Assembly: GCF_022662475.1 (NCBI RefSeq) | Contig: NZ_JAKNQQ010000001.1 | Location: 744,001-808,000 of the forward strand | Direction of reading: 5' to 3' | DNA length: 64,000 nucleotides | Origin: Sphingomonas sp. TREG-RG-20F-R18-01 | GTDB lineage: Bacteria > Pseudomonadota > Alphaproteobacteria > Sphingomonadales > Sphingomonadaceae | Shown: in pieces, positions 34,363 to 43,915 of the stretch | How the letters are laid out: each line of letters starts with the position of its first letter | How positions within the stretch are numbered: position 1 is the stretch's first letter | Position numbers and translations under genes: made by a program | The notes under the pieces: model-generated | Database searches by the model: none | What the model saw: only the letters and a program-made list of their open reading frames with translations | What the model was told of the DNA's origin: nothing

Positions 34363-34887
34363 GTGGTCAACTCCGTGATCGACATCGTGCCGATTGCCGA
34401 CATCGCGCCCGACCGGATCGAGCACCTGCTCGATCAGGCGTTCGGCCCGGCGCGTCACGGCCGCACCGCCTATCGCATCCGCGAAGGCATGGCGGCGATA
34501 CCGACCCTCAGTTTCGCTGCGTGCGATCGCGGCGCGCTGATCGGCACGATCCAGTGCTGGCCGATCCGCTTCGTCGGGGACGACGGCGTTGACGTGGACA
34601 TGGTACAGATCGGTCCGGTCGCGGTCGATCCCGCGCGCCAGCAAGCCGGCATCGGGCGGACGCTCACTGCGCACGCCCTGGACCGGGCAGCGCAATCCGG
34701 GCTGGCCGATGCGCTGACGCTGATCGGCGATCCCGAATATTATGGCCGGTTCTTCGGCTTTGATGCGCGCCGGACTGCCCTGTGGCGAGTCCCCGGCCCG
34801 GTCGAGCCGCATCGCCTGCTGGCGCGCGGCGCGGCCGTTCCGGCCCGTGCGGGGCTGCTTGGACCAAGGATTCCCGCGCTCGCCTGA
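34363..34887 (+). CDS. GNAT family N-acetyltransferase
   Basis: About 174 residues. The acetyl-CoA binding loop is in VQIGPVAVDPARQQAGIGRTL (RQQAGIG), preceded by the beta-hairpin typical of GNAT enzymes and followed by LTLIGDPEYYGRFFGF, a motif of YhbS-like acetyltransferases. There is no ATG near the N-terminus: GTG at 34363 (with GAGGA seven bases upstream) or 34357 must be used. It diverges from the GST gene. The substrate is unknown. Confidence 0.8.
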   Translation: MVNSVIDIVPIADIAPDRIEHLLDQAFGPARHGRTAYRIREGMAAIPTLSFAACDRGALIGTIQCWPIRFVGDDGVDVDMVQIGPVAVDPARQQAGIGRTLTAHALDRAAQSGLADALTLIGDPEYYGRFFGFDARRTALWRVPGPVEPHRLLARGAAVPARAGLLGPRIPALA

Positions 34888-34955
34888 TCGGGGAATGCGG
34901 CGTGCCGTCCCGGCACCGCTTTACGCACCGGCTGCGCTGTCCTACCGCCTGCGCC

Positions 34956-35522
34956 ATGCCCATGGAGCCGATCCCCGACCTCGCGTCCCTCTCGCTCGCC
35001 GACATCGCGCGGTTGGCCGAAGAGCACAAACTTCCGCCCGTCGACCGCTGGAACCCGACCCATTGCGGTGACAGCGAAATGCGCATCGCCCGCGATGGCA
35101 CGTGGTTTCATCAGGGATCGCCGATCGGGCGGCCCGCGATGGTGCGGCTGTTCTCGACGATCCTGCGACGCGAACCGGATGGCGGCTACGTCCTCGTCAC
35201 GCCGGTCGAGAAGCTCGACATCGTCGTCGAGGATGCGCCGTTCGTTGCCGTCGAGATGAAGGCCGAGCGTGCCGGCAAGGACGCCGTGCTCGCGTTCCGG
35301 CTCAACACTGGCGACATCGTCACCGCTGACGCCGAGCATCCGCTGCGCTTCGAACCCCGCGACGATGGGCCGCGCCCCTATTTGCGCGTGCGGGGCGACC
35401 TCGACGCCGTCGTCGCGCGTTCGGTCTATTATGATCTGGCGCAACGCGCGATCGACGGTGCCGACACCCCGCCCGGCGTTTGGAGCGCCGGCAGTTTCTT
35501 TCCAATCGAGCCTGAAGCATGA
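34956..35522 (+). CDS. DUF1285 domain protein
   Basis: A 188-residue cytoplasmic protein with the DUF1285 features WNPTHCGDSEMRIARDGTWFHQGSPIGRPAMVRLFSTILRRE split across its first half and a beta-rich second half (YVLVTPVEKLDIVVEDAPFVA). The function is not established. It is coupled to the NUDIX gene by an ATGA overlap and forms with it and cca a gene order that recurs in alphaproteobacteria. ATG at 34956 or 34962. Confidence 0.85.
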   Translation: MPMEPIPDLASLSLADIARLAEEHKLPPVDRWNPTHCGDSEMRIARDGTWFHQGSPIGRPAMVRLFSTILRREPDGGYVLVTPVEKLDIVVEDAPFVAVEMKAERAGKDAVLAFRLNTGDIVTADAEHPLRFEPRDDGPRPYLRVRGDLDAVVARSVYYDLAQRAIDGADTPPGVWSAGSFFPIEPEA

Positions 35523-36118
35523 CCCTTATCGATCGATTGCGCCACGCGCTTGAAACCGGCCCGGCCGAAGACGCCGTGCTGTTGACCGGTGATCATGTCG
35601 ACACCGATCCGCTTCCCTCCGCCCTGTCGCAGGCGGCGGTGCTGGTTCCGGTCACCGATCGACCCGAACCCGGTGTCATCCTGACGCGACGCACCGATAT
35701 GATGAGCCGCCACGCGGGCCAGGTCGCCTTTCCCGGCGGCAGGATCGATCCCGACGACACCGATGCGATCGCGGCCGCCCTGCGCGAAGCCGAGGAAGAG
35801 ATCGCCTTGCCCCGCGACGCGGTTCATGTCGTCGGCGTGGCGGACCGGTATCGCACGGTGACGGGGTTCGAGGTGACCCCGGTGATCGGCGTCGTGCCGC
35901 CCGATCTGGTCTTCACCCCCAATGCCGCCGAAGTCGCCGCCGTGTTCGAGGTGCCGCTCGGCTTCCTGCTCGATTCGGGCAACCACATCGAGGCGAGCGT
36001 CGAGTGGCAGGGGCGCAACCGGCATTATTACGAGATTCTCTGGGGCGAGCACCGGATCTGGGGTGCGACCGCAGCAATGATCGTCAACCTGTCACGCCGG
36101 CTGCGATGGAACGCGTGA
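35519..36118 (+). CDS. NUDIX hydrolase, CoA pyrophosphatase-like
   Basis: A 199-residue NUDIX protein. AAVLVPVTDRPEPGVILTRR and SRHAGQVAFPGGRID match the CoA pyrophosphatase (UPF0035) motif that precedes the NUDIX box. The box itself is the Gly in FPGG followed by LREAEEEIAL, holding the metal-binding Glu residues. It would hydrolyse CoA or acyl-CoA to phosphopantetheine and 3',5'-ADP. It is translationally coupled both ways: ATGA with DUF1285 and TGATG with cca. Confidence 0.87.
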   Translation: MTLIDRLRHALETGPAEDAVLLTGDHVDTDPLPSALSQAAVLVPVTDRPEPGVILTRRTDMMSRHAGQVAFPGGRIDPDDTDAIAAALREAEEEIALPRDAVHVVGVADRYRTVTGFEVTPVIGVVPPDLVFTPNAAEVAAVFEVPLGFLLDSGNHIEASVEWQGRNRHYYEILWGEHRIWGATAAMIVNLSRRLRWNA

Positions 36119-37323
36119 TGCTGCCCGCCGCTGCCTGGCGGGAACGGGCGGACCTGATCGAACTCTGCCGCGTCCTCGGGGCCGACACCGGCACAACGCG
36201 GGTGGTCGGCGGGGCGGTGCGCGATACGTTGCTGGCCGGTGCGGTCTCCGACATCGACCTCGCGACGCGCCACGCCCCGGAAGACGTACTGTCGCTGCTG
36301 CAACGCGCACGGATCAAGGCGGTGCCGACCGGCCTCGCGCACGGTACGATCACCGCGGTGCTCGCCGATGGACCAGTCGAGGTGACGACGCTGCGCCGCG
36401 ACCTGACGACCGATGGCCGGCACGCCGTGGTCGCCTTTACCGACGACTGGCGCGAGGACGCCGCGCGGCGCGACTTTACGATCAACGCGCTCTATGCCGA
36501 TCCGATCACGGGCGAACTGTTCGATTATTTCGGCGGAATCGACGATCTCGCGGTCGGACGCGTGCGCTTCATCGGCGATCCGCTGCAGCGAATCGCGGAG
36601 GATCACCTGCGGATCCTGCGCTTCTTCCGCTTCCACGCGCGCTTCGGCGAGGTTGCCGACGCCGACGGGCTGGCCGCCTGCACGTCGCGCGCGAACGACC
36701 TGATGGCGTTGTCGCGCGAACGGATCGCGGCGGAACTGCTCAAGCTGCTGGTCGCCCCCGGCGCGGTCCCCACGCTGACCCTGATGATCGCGCACGGCAT
36801 CCTGCTGCCGGTGTTGCCCGAGATCACGCAGGCCGGCGTTACCCGGCTTAACGAGGTGGCGGGCTATGAAACGGCGGCGGCGATCGCCCCCGATCCGTTG
36901 CGCCGGCTGGCGGCGCTGCTCCCGCGCGATCCCGCGCTGGGCGAAGCGATCGCGAATCGCCTCAAGCTGTCGAACGCGCAACGCAAGCGGATCATGTCTG
37001 CGCTCGGCGAACCGGGGGGCACCCCGCCCGCGCTGGCCTATCGCCTCGGGCGCGACGGTGCGCTCGACCGCTGGCTGCTGACGACGACCGGAAGCGCGGC
37101 GGTGACGGGCGCGCAGGCGATCGCCAAGTTCGCCATTCCGACCTTCCCGCTGACGGGCGGCGCCTTGGTTCAACGGGGAGTCGGCAAGGGGCCCGACGTG
37201 GCCCGGATGCTGCGGCAGGTTGAGGACGCGTGGATCGCGGCGGGATTTCCGGATGCGCATCGCACCGCGCAATTGGCCGACGCCGCGGTCGATCAGTGGC
37301 GGCGGTCGACCAGCATCGCATAG
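36118..37323 (+). CDS. cca: CCA tRNA nucleotidyltransferase / poly(A) polymerase family
   Basis: Class II nucleotidyltransferase that adds or repairs the tRNA CCA end. The 401-residue protein has TRVVGGAVRDTLLAGAVSDIDLAT with the metal Asp pair, then RRDFTINALYAD, and EDHLRILRFFRFHARFGE with the base-selecting region. A helical tail follows. The ATG at 36118 overlaps the NUDIX stop; ATG at 36106 is an alternative. Its 3' end overlaps the convergent GGDEF-EAL gene by 31 bases. Because the tRNA genes here encode CCA, repair may be its main task. Confidence 0.9.
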   Translation: MLPAAAWRERADLIELCRVLGADTGTTRVVGGAVRDTLLAGAVSDIDLATRHAPEDVLSLLQRARIKAVPTGLAHGTITAVLADGPVEVTTLRRDLTTDGRHAVVAFTDDWREDAARRDFTINALYADPITGELFDYFGGIDDLAVGRVRFIGDPLQRIAEDHLRILRFFRFHARFGEVADADGLAACTSRANDLMALSRERIAAELLKLLVAPGAVPTLTLMIAHGILLPVLPEITQAGVTRLNEVAGYETAAAIAPDPLRRLAALLPRDPALGEAIANRLKLSNAQRKRIMSALGEPGGTPPALAYRLGRDGALDRWLLTTTGSAAVTGAQAIAKFAIPTFPLTGGALVQRGVGKGPDVARMLRQVEDAWIAAGFPDAHRTAQLADAAVDQWRRSTSIA

Positions 37324-39008
37324 GCGGCATCCGCCTCCAGCGGACGCGCAAAGAAATATCCCTGGCCAAAGCTGCACCCCAGGGCCGCAAGCGTCTGGGA
37401 CAGTTCGACCGTCTCGATCCCCTCGGCGGTGGTCTGCATCCCGAGGGCCTGGGCCAGGCTCAGGATGGCGCGGACGATCGCGATCTTGTCACGGTCGGCG
37501 AGCATCCCGGTCACGAAGCTGCGATCGATCTTGAGCACGTCGATCGGCAGTTTCTGAAGATAGGCGAGGTTTGAATAGCCCGTCCCGAAATCGTCCATCG
37601 CGATCGTGGTGCCGAGCGCCTTCAGCGCGTGCATGATCCCGGCGATCCGGTCCGGGTCGCTGACCAGCGCGCTTTCGGTGAGTTCCAGGGTGAACCGTTG
37701 CCCGCTCAAGCCGTTACAATCGAGCGCCGCCTGCACCACGGGCGCGATCGTATCGCGCTGCAACTGGATTGCCGACAGGTTGACCGCGAGCTTTACCCCG
37801 CAGTCGCCGCCGAGTCGCGCATCCCAGCCCGCCAGCGTCGCCGCCGCCTCCTGAATCGCCCACCGCCCGAGCGGCACGATCAGCCCGGATTCCTCGGCGA
37901 CCGGGATGAAATCGTTCGGCGAATATTCCGTCCCCTGTTCGTCGCGCCAGCGTGCGAGCGATTCGAACGCGACCAGCCGCCCCGTCGCGAGATCGACGAT
38001 CGGCTGATAGCACAAGCGCAGCTGGCCGCGCTCGATCGCGCGACGCAGCGCGGTCTCGATCCCGAACTGTTCGCGGGCGATGTCGAAGGCCTGGGTCTGA
38101 TAGGCTTCCGATTTTCCCGTCACCTTGGATCGCTTGACCGCGAATTGCGCGTGGCGGATCAGTTCCTCGGCATCGTCGATCTCGGCCGCCCCAAAGGCGA
38201 TGCCGATCGAGCAGGCGACACGGATCTCGAAGTCGGACAATCGGAACGGCGTGGCGAGCGCGCCGAAGATGCGTTTTGAAACCTGCTCCGCATCGATCGC
38301 GCCGTCCTCCAGCGTCAGCAGGATCGCGAATTCGTCGCCGCCGGTGCGGGCCAGCACGTCTTGCGCACGCAATGCTCCCTTGAGGCGGCGAGCGACGGTG
38401 ATCAGCAGTTCATCCCCCGCCATCGATCCGAGGCAGGCGTTGACGCGGCTGAAGCGATCCAGGTCGATGACCAGCACCGCATAGCGGTCGCGCTTGAGCG
38501 GGTCCTCGATCAGCATTTCGAGCCGGTCGCTGAACCCGGCCCGGTTCGGCAGGCCGGTCAGGCTGTCCGTCAGCATCTCCCGGCGCAGATTGTGTTCGGT
38601 CCGCAGCTCGGCGGTCTGGTCCACCAGCGTCAGAATGCAGCGTTGTTCGGGGTTGCGGATCAGCCGCGCCAGCGTCGCCTGGTAATGACGACCGTCGACG
38701 ACGTCGCCGAAGTCGATCCGGAATTCCGCACGCAGCGATTCGCCGCGGATGAACGCGACGATCTGCGGCTCGATCTGCGCGATCAGCGACGGGCGCCGTT
38801 CGGCCGGCCCCAGACCCGCGGCATCGAACGCGCTGTTGGATGCCTCGACCCGCACACCGCCGGGCCCGAGGACGACGAGCACCGCCGGAATCGGCAACAG
38901 ATCGATCGCGCGCGACACCAGCATGACCGACAAGGCATTGTTGTCCATCGCGATCAGCGCACCGACCACGGGATCTTCCACCAAGACAGGATGAGTCCTG
39001 AGCGCCAT
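37293..39008 (-). CDS. GGDEF-EAL cyclic-di-GMP enzyme with PAS-like N-terminus
   Basis: A 571-residue cytoplasmic protein. Residues 30-140 look PAS-like (LLPIPAVLVVLGPGGVRVEA and CILTLVDQTAELR). The GGDEF domain has intact RTGGDEF (223-227) and an upstream RAQD inhibitory site (214-217). The EAL domain has ESL in place of EAL (349-351) but keeps VNLSAIQLQ, DDFGTGYSNL, KIDRSFV and the EGIET loop. Both diguanylate cyclase and phosphodiesterase activities therefore look possible. No membrane segment is seen. The sensed signal is unknown. Confidence 0.9.
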   Translation of the reverse strand: MALRTHPVLVEDPVVGALIAMDNNALSVMLVSRAIDLLPIPAVLVVLGPGGVRVEASNSAFDAAGLGPAERRPSLIAQIEPQIVAFIRGESLRAEFRIDFGDVVDGRHYQATLARLIRNPEQRCILTLVDQTAELRTEHNLRREMLTDSLTGLPNRAGFSDRLEMLIEDPLKRDRYAVLVIDLDRFSRVNACLGSMAGDELLITVARRLKGALRAQDVLARTGGDEFAILLTLEDGAIDAEQVSKRIFGALATPFRLSDFEIRVACSIGIAFGAAEIDDAEELIRHAQFAVKRSKVTGKSEAYQTQAFDIAREQFGIETALRRAIERGQLRLCYQPIVDLATGRLVAFESLARWRDEQGTEYSPNDFIPVAEESGLIVPLGRWAIQEAAATLAGWDARLGGDCGVKLAVNLSAIQLQRDTIAPVVQAALDCNGLSGQRFTLELTESALVSDPDRIAGIMHALKALGTTIAMDDFGTGYSNLAYLQKLPIDVLKIDRSFVTGMLADRDKIAIVRAILSLAQALGMQTTAEGIETVELSQTLAALGCSFGQGYFFARPLEADAAYAMLVDRRH

Positions 39009-39170
39009 TGGGATCGTGCTAGGGCCGAATAGTTAACAAGCCGCTGCAACGGCGCGTTTCAGCCATTTCGTCGGGGATACCGCTGGATAGAGCGCGTCAC
39101 CCGTGCATGCACGTCCCACGACGTCGCTCGAACCGCGCGACGATGCCCGCCGCCCCCGGCAAACGCCCCT

Positions 39171-41432
39171 TCAGCCGAAGCGATTGTCCCGCGGGAACCC
39201 GTTCGGCGGCATCCGGCCGGCAGCCCCGCGCGCCGCGCGCCACGGGCCGAGGTCGGTCTCGGTCCGCACGCGGCCGCTGTCGCCGCCCATTCGCCAGCTC
39301 AGCCCGCTTGCAAAGACGAAGGTGATCGCATCCGACAGCCCGCCGTCGCGGAAACGCATCAACTGGACCCCCTGCCCGCGCGTCAGCTCGGGCAGTTCGG
39401 CGATCGGGAAGACCAGCAACCGGCGATTGTCACCGATCGCGCCGACATAATCGTCCTCTGCCGCAACCGGGCGCACGATCTTGAGCTTCGCGCCGAGCCG
39501 CGGGGTGACGACCGTCTTCCCCTTGCGGGTCTCGGCATGGATGTCAGCGGTGCGCACGATGAACCCGCGACCGTCGGTCGCCGCGACCAGCCAGCGATCG
39601 GACAGACTCGCGCGGAACACGCCAACGATGCCGATATCGCCATCGAGATCGATCATCAGCCGAAGCGGCTCGCCGAACCCGCGCCCGCCCGGCAACTTGT
39701 CCGCAGGGAGCGTAAAGAACCGTCCGTTCTCCGCCGCGACGACGACCTTGTCGGTGGTCTGCGCGTGGAAATCGAACAGCGGCGCGTCGCCGTCCTTGAA
39801 CTTGACCGCGGCGACCCCGGCGGCATCGACATGCCCCTTCATCGCGCGAATCCAGCCGCGTTGCGACAGGATCACCGTGATCGGCTCGCGCTCGATCATC
39901 GCGTCTAGCGGAATGTCGCGCAGCGGGGCCGCCTGCTCGATCTTGGTCCGCCGCCGCCCGAGCGTCGTCTCGGGGCCGTAGCGGTCGCGCAGTTTGCCGA
40001 AGTCGCGCTTCAGCCGCGTCCGCTGCTTGGCCTCGCTTGCGAGCAGCCCCTCGAGCCCGGCGCGCTCGCGATCGAGCGTGTCGCGTTCCTTGCGCAGCTC
40101 CATTTCCTCGAGCCGGCGCAAGCTGCGCAGCCGCATGTTGAGGATCGCCTCGGCCTGACGGTCGTTGAGCTCGAACTCGGCGATCATCACCGGCTTGGGT
40201 TCGTCCTCAGTGCGGATGATCTCGATCACGCGGTCGAGATTGAGGTAAGCGACGATATAGCCGTCGAGCAGTTCGATCCGGTCCGCGATCTTGCGCAACC
40301 GATGCTCGGCGCGCCGCCGCAGCACGATGAACTGGTGCTGGACCCACTCGTTGAGCGCCTCCGCCAGGCTCATGACGCGCGGAGTCCGGCTCGCGTCGAG
40401 CACGTTGAGGTTGAGGCTAAAGCGGCTCTCGAGATCGGACAGCTTGAACAGGCTCTCCATCAACACGACCGGGTCGACCGTGCGGCTGCGCGGCTCGATC
40501 ACGATGCGGATCACCGCGTCCGATTCGTCGCGGACGTCCGCCATAATCGGCAGCTTCTTGTCGTTGACGATCGCGGCGAGCTGCTCGATCAGCTTGCCCT
40601 TCTGCACGCCATAGGGGATTTCGGTGACGATCGCGGTCCACGTGCCGCGCCCGAGATCCTCGACCTGCCAGCGCGCGCGCACCCGAAAGCCCCCGCGCCC
40701 GGTCGCGTAGCTCTCGGCAATCGCGGCGGGCGAATCGACCACCAACCCGCCGGTCGGGAAATCGGGCCCGCGGACGTGATCGAGGATGTTGAACCCGGCG
40801 AGGTCGCCCGACCGGTCGATCAGCGCGATTGCGGCGTCGTAGAGTTCGGCGACATTGTGCGGTGGGATGTTGGTTGCCATCCCCACCGCGATCCCCGCCG
40901 CGCCATTGGCGAGCAAATTGGGGAAAGCGCCGGGGAACAGCTCGGGCTCCTGTTCCTCGTTATTGTACGTCGGCTTGAACGCGACCGCGTCTTCGTCGAG
41001 ACCTTCCATCAGGTCGATCGCGACCTGCGTCAGCCGGGCTTCGGTGTAACGGAAGGCGGCGGCGTTATCCCCGTCGATATTGCCGAAATTCCCCTGCCCC
41101 TCGACCAGCGGATAGCGCACCGAGAAATCCTGCGCGAGCCGGACCATCGCGTCATAGACCGACTGATCGCCGTGCGGGTGGTATTTGCCGATCACTTCAC
41201 CGACGACGCGCGCGGATTTCTTGAACGCGCTGCTCGGGTCCATCCGCAGCGCCCGCATCGCCCACAGCAAGCGGCGGTGCACCGGCTTCATCCCGTCGCG
41301 CAGATCCGGCAGCGACCGCGCGGTGATCGTCGACAGCGCATAAACGAGATAGCGATCCGACAGCGCGCTATCGAACGGCGCGTCGGCGATCGCGTTGAAG
41401 GGATCATTGGGGTCGATGATGTCGGTCGCCAT
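39171..41432 (-). CDS. parC: DNA topoisomerase IV subunit A
   Basis: DNA-cleaving subunit of topoisomerase IV; acts with ParE (5.3-7.3 kb). The 753-residue length fits ParC rather than GyrA. It shows VYALSTITARSLPDLRDGMK, HPHGDQSVYDAMVR, the catalytic Tyr129 in AAFRYTEARL and the coiled-coil gate around LRRLEEMELRKERD. At the position of E. coli Ser80 it has Gln90, which is probably lineage-typical. The C-terminal beta-pinwheel is short. ATG at 41432; a longer upstream start would add a non-conserved tail. Confidence 0.95.
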   Translation of the reverse strand: MATDIIDPNDPFNAIADAPFDSALSDRYLVYALSTITARSLPDLRDGMKPVHRRLLWAMRALRMDPSSAFKKSARVVGEVIGKYHPHGDQSVYDAMVRLAQDFSVRYPLVEGQGNFGNIDGDNAAAFRYTEARLTQVAIDLMEGLDEDAVAFKPTYNNEEQEPELFPGAFPNLLANGAAGIAVGMATNIPPHNVAELYDAAIALIDRSGDLAGFNILDHVRGPDFPTGGLVVDSPAAIAESYATGRGGFRVRARWQVEDLGRGTWTAIVTEIPYGVQKGKLIEQLAAIVNDKKLPIMADVRDESDAVIRIVIEPRSRTVDPVVLMESLFKLSDLESRFSLNLNVLDASRTPRVMSLAEALNEWVQHQFIVLRRRAEHRLRKIADRIELLDGYIVAYLNLDRVIEIIRTEDEPKPVMIAEFELNDRQAEAILNMRLRSLRRLEEMELRKERDTLDRERAGLEGLLASEAKQRTRLKRDFGKLRDRYGPETTLGRRRTKIEQAAPLRDIPLDAMIEREPITVILSQRGWIRAMKGHVDAAGVAAVKFKDGDAPLFDFHAQTTDKVVVAAENGRFFTLPADKLPGGRGFGEPLRLMIDLDGDIGIVGVFRASLSDRWLVAATDGRGFIVRTADIHAETRKGKTVVTPRLGAKLKIVRPVAAEDDYVGAIGDNRRLLVFPIAELPELTRGQGVQLMRFRDGGLSDAITFVFASGLSWRMGGDSGRVRTETDLGPWRAARGAAGRMPPNGFPRDNRFG

Positions 41433-41512
41433 CTGTTCCGGGTAGCAGGCCGGGGCCGTCCGCGTCCACTGCGACGCTCGGCCTTCGACAAGCGTCGGAT
41501 GCCGTCGTATCG

Positions 41513-42421
41513 ATGGCAATGATGCTGAGATTCGCTTTTGCCGCCGCCGCGCTGCTCACCGCCACCGCGCTCCCCGCGCAGGATGCCCCCAAACCACTGC
41601 TCAAATGGCCGGACCTGACCGAGCGCGCCAAGCCGCAGCCCGATGCGACGGTCGATTACGGCAGCGATCCTTATGAGAAGGTCGACGTCTGGGTGCCCAA
41701 GGGCAAAGGACCGTTCCCGACGGTGCTGATGGTCCACGGCGGCTGCTGGACGACCAGCATCGCGGATCGCACGCTGATGAACTGGATCGCGGACGACCTG
41801 CGCAAGAACGGGATCGCGGTGTGGAACGTCGATTATCGCGGCGTCGACCGGCCCGGCGGCGGCTATCCGGGGACGTTCGCCGATGCCGGCACCGCTGCGG
41901 ATGCGCTGCGCACCAACGCCCGGAAATTCCATCTGGAGACCCGCCGCGTGGTCGCGGTGGGGCATTCGGCTGGCGGGCACCTGGCGCTGTGGCTCGCCGC
42001 GCGGGGGCGGATCGCGAAGACCAGCGCGCTGTACCAGCGGCACCCGCTGAAGATTGCGCACGTGATCAGCCTCGGCGGCCTGCCTGATCTGGAGGCGACC
42101 GCCGCCAGCCCGGACAATGGTTGCGGCGTCGCGGTCGTCGCCAGGCTGGTCGGTGCGCCCGGGGTGCGGCCTGATGTCTATGCCGACACCTCGGTCCCGC
42201 GGCTGCTGCCCGACGCGGTGAAGCAGGATCTCGTCAACGGTCGGGAGGACAAGATCATCCCGCTGCGGATGGGGACGGCGTATGTCGCGACGGCCCGCGC
42301 GAAGGGCGACCGGGCAGACCTGCACGTGATCGACCACACCGGCCACGTCGAACTGATCGCCCCCGAGACCGCCGCCTGGGCCGAGGCCAAGACGCTGATC
42401 CGCGCAGCCTTCCCGCAATGA
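41513..42421 (+). CDS. Exported alpha/beta hydrolase, kynurenine formamidase-like
   Basis: A 302-residue alpha/beta hydrolase with a signal peptide (FAFAAAALLTATALPAQ), so probably periplasmic. MVHGGCW is the oxyanion-hole HGG motif, GHSAGGHLAL carries the nucleophilic Ser, and DHTGHVELI the catalytic His. The HGG/GHSAGGH set is that of arylformamidase (BNA7-like) and related esterases. Kynureninase follows 163 bp downstream, which makes N-formylkynurenine a plausible substrate, but the export signal is unusual for that role. A general esterase/peptidase is the alternative. Confidence 0.75.
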   Translation: MAMMLRFAFAAAALLTATALPAQDAPKPLLKWPDLTERAKPQPDATVDYGSDPYEKVDVWVPKGKGPFPTVLMVHGGCWTTSIADRTLMNWIADDLRKNGIAVWNVDYRGVDRPGGGYPGTFADAGTAADALRTNARKFHLETRRVVAVGHSAGGHLALWLAARGRIAKTSALYQRHPLKIAHVISLGGLPDLEATAASPDNGCGVAVVARLVGAPGVRPDVYADTSVPRLLPDAVKQDLVNGREDKIIPLRMGTAYVATARAKGDRADLHVIDHTGHVELIAPETAAWAEAKTLIRAAFPQ

Positions 42422-42462
42422 CCGCCCCCGCTACCCCGACGCACGGCCAAGCCGCATCCCCC

Positions 42463-42558
42463 CCGTCACCCCGGCGCACGCCGGGGCCGCCATGTCGGGC
42501 GCACATCCTGCGATCACGCGCGAACAGCCAGCCGGCCCCGGCCTTCGCCAAGGCGACG
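42463..42558. repeat. GC-rich inverted repeat upstream of kynU
   Basis: CCGTCACCCCGGCGCACGCC (from 42463) and a partly degenerate inverted copy (42533-42558, CGGCCCCGGCCTTCGCC) belong to the same repeat type as 18670-18764. They lie between the hydrolase gene and kynU. Confidence 0.7.
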
Positions 42559-42584
42559 CGCTATTGCGACGGAAGGACTGAAAC

Positions 42585-43799
42585 GTGACCCCCACCGAAG
42601 CGCGCGCTCGCGACGCCGCAGATCCCCTGCGCCCCTATCGCGACGCGTTCCACCTGCCCGACGGCGTGATCTACCTCGACGGCAACTCGCTCGGCCCGCT
42701 CCCGCGCGCGACTCCAGCGGCACTCGCCGACATCGCCGAGCGGCAATGGGGCGACCGGCTGATCCGCAGCTGGAACGAAGGCTGGATCGAGGCGCCCCGC
42801 CGCGTCGGCGCGAAGATCGCGAAGCTGATCGGTGCCGCCGAGGACGAGGTGATCGTCGCCGACTCGACCTCCGTCAATCTGTTCAAGCTGCTCGTTGCCG
42901 CGCTCCGGCACGCCGCGCCGCGCACGACGATCCTCAGCGAGACCGGCAATTTCCCGACCGATCTCCACATCGCCGAGGGCGCCGCCGGCTGCGTCCCCGG
43001 CGCGCGGCTGGAGGCGGTGGCCCGCGAAACCCTGGCGGATGCGCTCGGCCCGGATACCGCGGTGCAAATGCTCACCCACGTTCATTACAAGACATCCGAG
43101 TGTTTCGATATGTCCGCCTGGTCGGCACGCGCGCATCAAGCAGGTGCGCTGACCCTCTGGGATCTCAGCCATAGCGTTGGCGCAATCCCGATCGACCTGA
43201 CCGGCGCCGGCGCGGACATGGCGGTCGGCTGCGGGTATAAATATCTCAACGGCGGTCCCGGCGCGCCCGCCTTCCTGTTCGTCTCGCGGCGCTTGCAGGA
43301 CACGCTCGCCAGTCCGCTGTCCGGCTGGATGGGCCACGCAGCACCGTTCGGCTTCGCCGACGCCTATGCCCCGGCTCCCGGCATGACGCGCTGGCTTGCC
43401 GGCACGCCGCCGATGCTCGGGCTCGCCGCGCTCGAGGCGGGGCTCGACGTGTGGCACGGTATCGACCAGCAGCAGGTCGCGCAGAAGAGCGCCGCATTGT
43501 TCGATGTGTTGGCGGACATTGGCGGCAAGCTCGGCCTCGCGTGCGTCAGCCCTGCCGACCCGGCCCGCCGCGGCAGCCATATTTCGTTCCGGCACCCGGA
43601 CGCCTATGCGCTCTGTCAGGCGCTGATCGCGCGCGGCGTAATCGGCGATTTCCGCGATCCCGACATCCTCCGCTTCGGACTGACGCCGTTGTACCTGGGT
43701 TTCGAGGACGTGGTCCGTGCCGGCGAGATCCTCGGCGACATCCTTTCCTCCGGCGCATACCGCGACCCGGACTTCCAGCAGCGCAACACCGTGACCTGA
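42585..43799 (+). CDS. kynU: Kynureninase
   Basis: PLP enzyme splitting kynurenine to anthranilate and alanine in tryptophan breakdown. The 404-residue protein shows YLDGNSLGPLP, WNEGWIEAP, DSTSVNLFKLL, LWDLSHSVGAIPIDL and GCGYKYLNGGPGAPAFLFV with the PLP-binding Lys. SHISFRHPDAYAL follows near the end. No tryptophan dioxygenase gene is in the window, so only the lower half of the pathway is visible here, possibly with the exported hydrolase upstream. Confidence 0.95.
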   Translation: MTPTEARARDAADPLRPYRDAFHLPDGVIYLDGNSLGPLPRATPAALADIAERQWGDRLIRSWNEGWIEAPRRVGAKIAKLIGAAEDEVIVADSTSVNLFKLLVAALRHAAPRTTILSETGNFPTDLHIAEGAAGCVPGARLEAVARETLADALGPDTAVQMLTHVHYKTSECFDMSAWSARAHQAGALTLWDLSHSVGAIPIDLTGAGADMAVGCGYKYLNGGPGAPAFLFVSRRLQDTLASPLSGWMGHAAPFGFADAYAPAPGMTRWLAGTPPMLGLAALEAGLDVWHGIDQQQVAQKSAALFDVLADIGGKLGLACVSPADPARRGSHISFRHPDAYALCQALIARGVIGDFRDPDILRFGLTPLYLGFEDVVRAGEILGDILSSGAYRDPDFQQRNTVT

Positions 43800-43915
43800 G
43801 CGGCCAAGCGATCGATTGCACCCCCGGCATCGATCCGGTATAGGCGTGGTCTTCCCGCCCCGGCCCGCGTGATCCGCGTTGCCGGGGCCGCTCATTTCCA
43901 AGGGTTAGCGCACAT

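Noticed and set aside
41163-41200. Gln in place of the E. coli ParC Ser80 as a quinolone-resistance mutation
   Set aside because: The position varies between lineages and Gln is probably normal in alphaproteobacterial ParC. Resistance cannot be claimed without relatives to compare.
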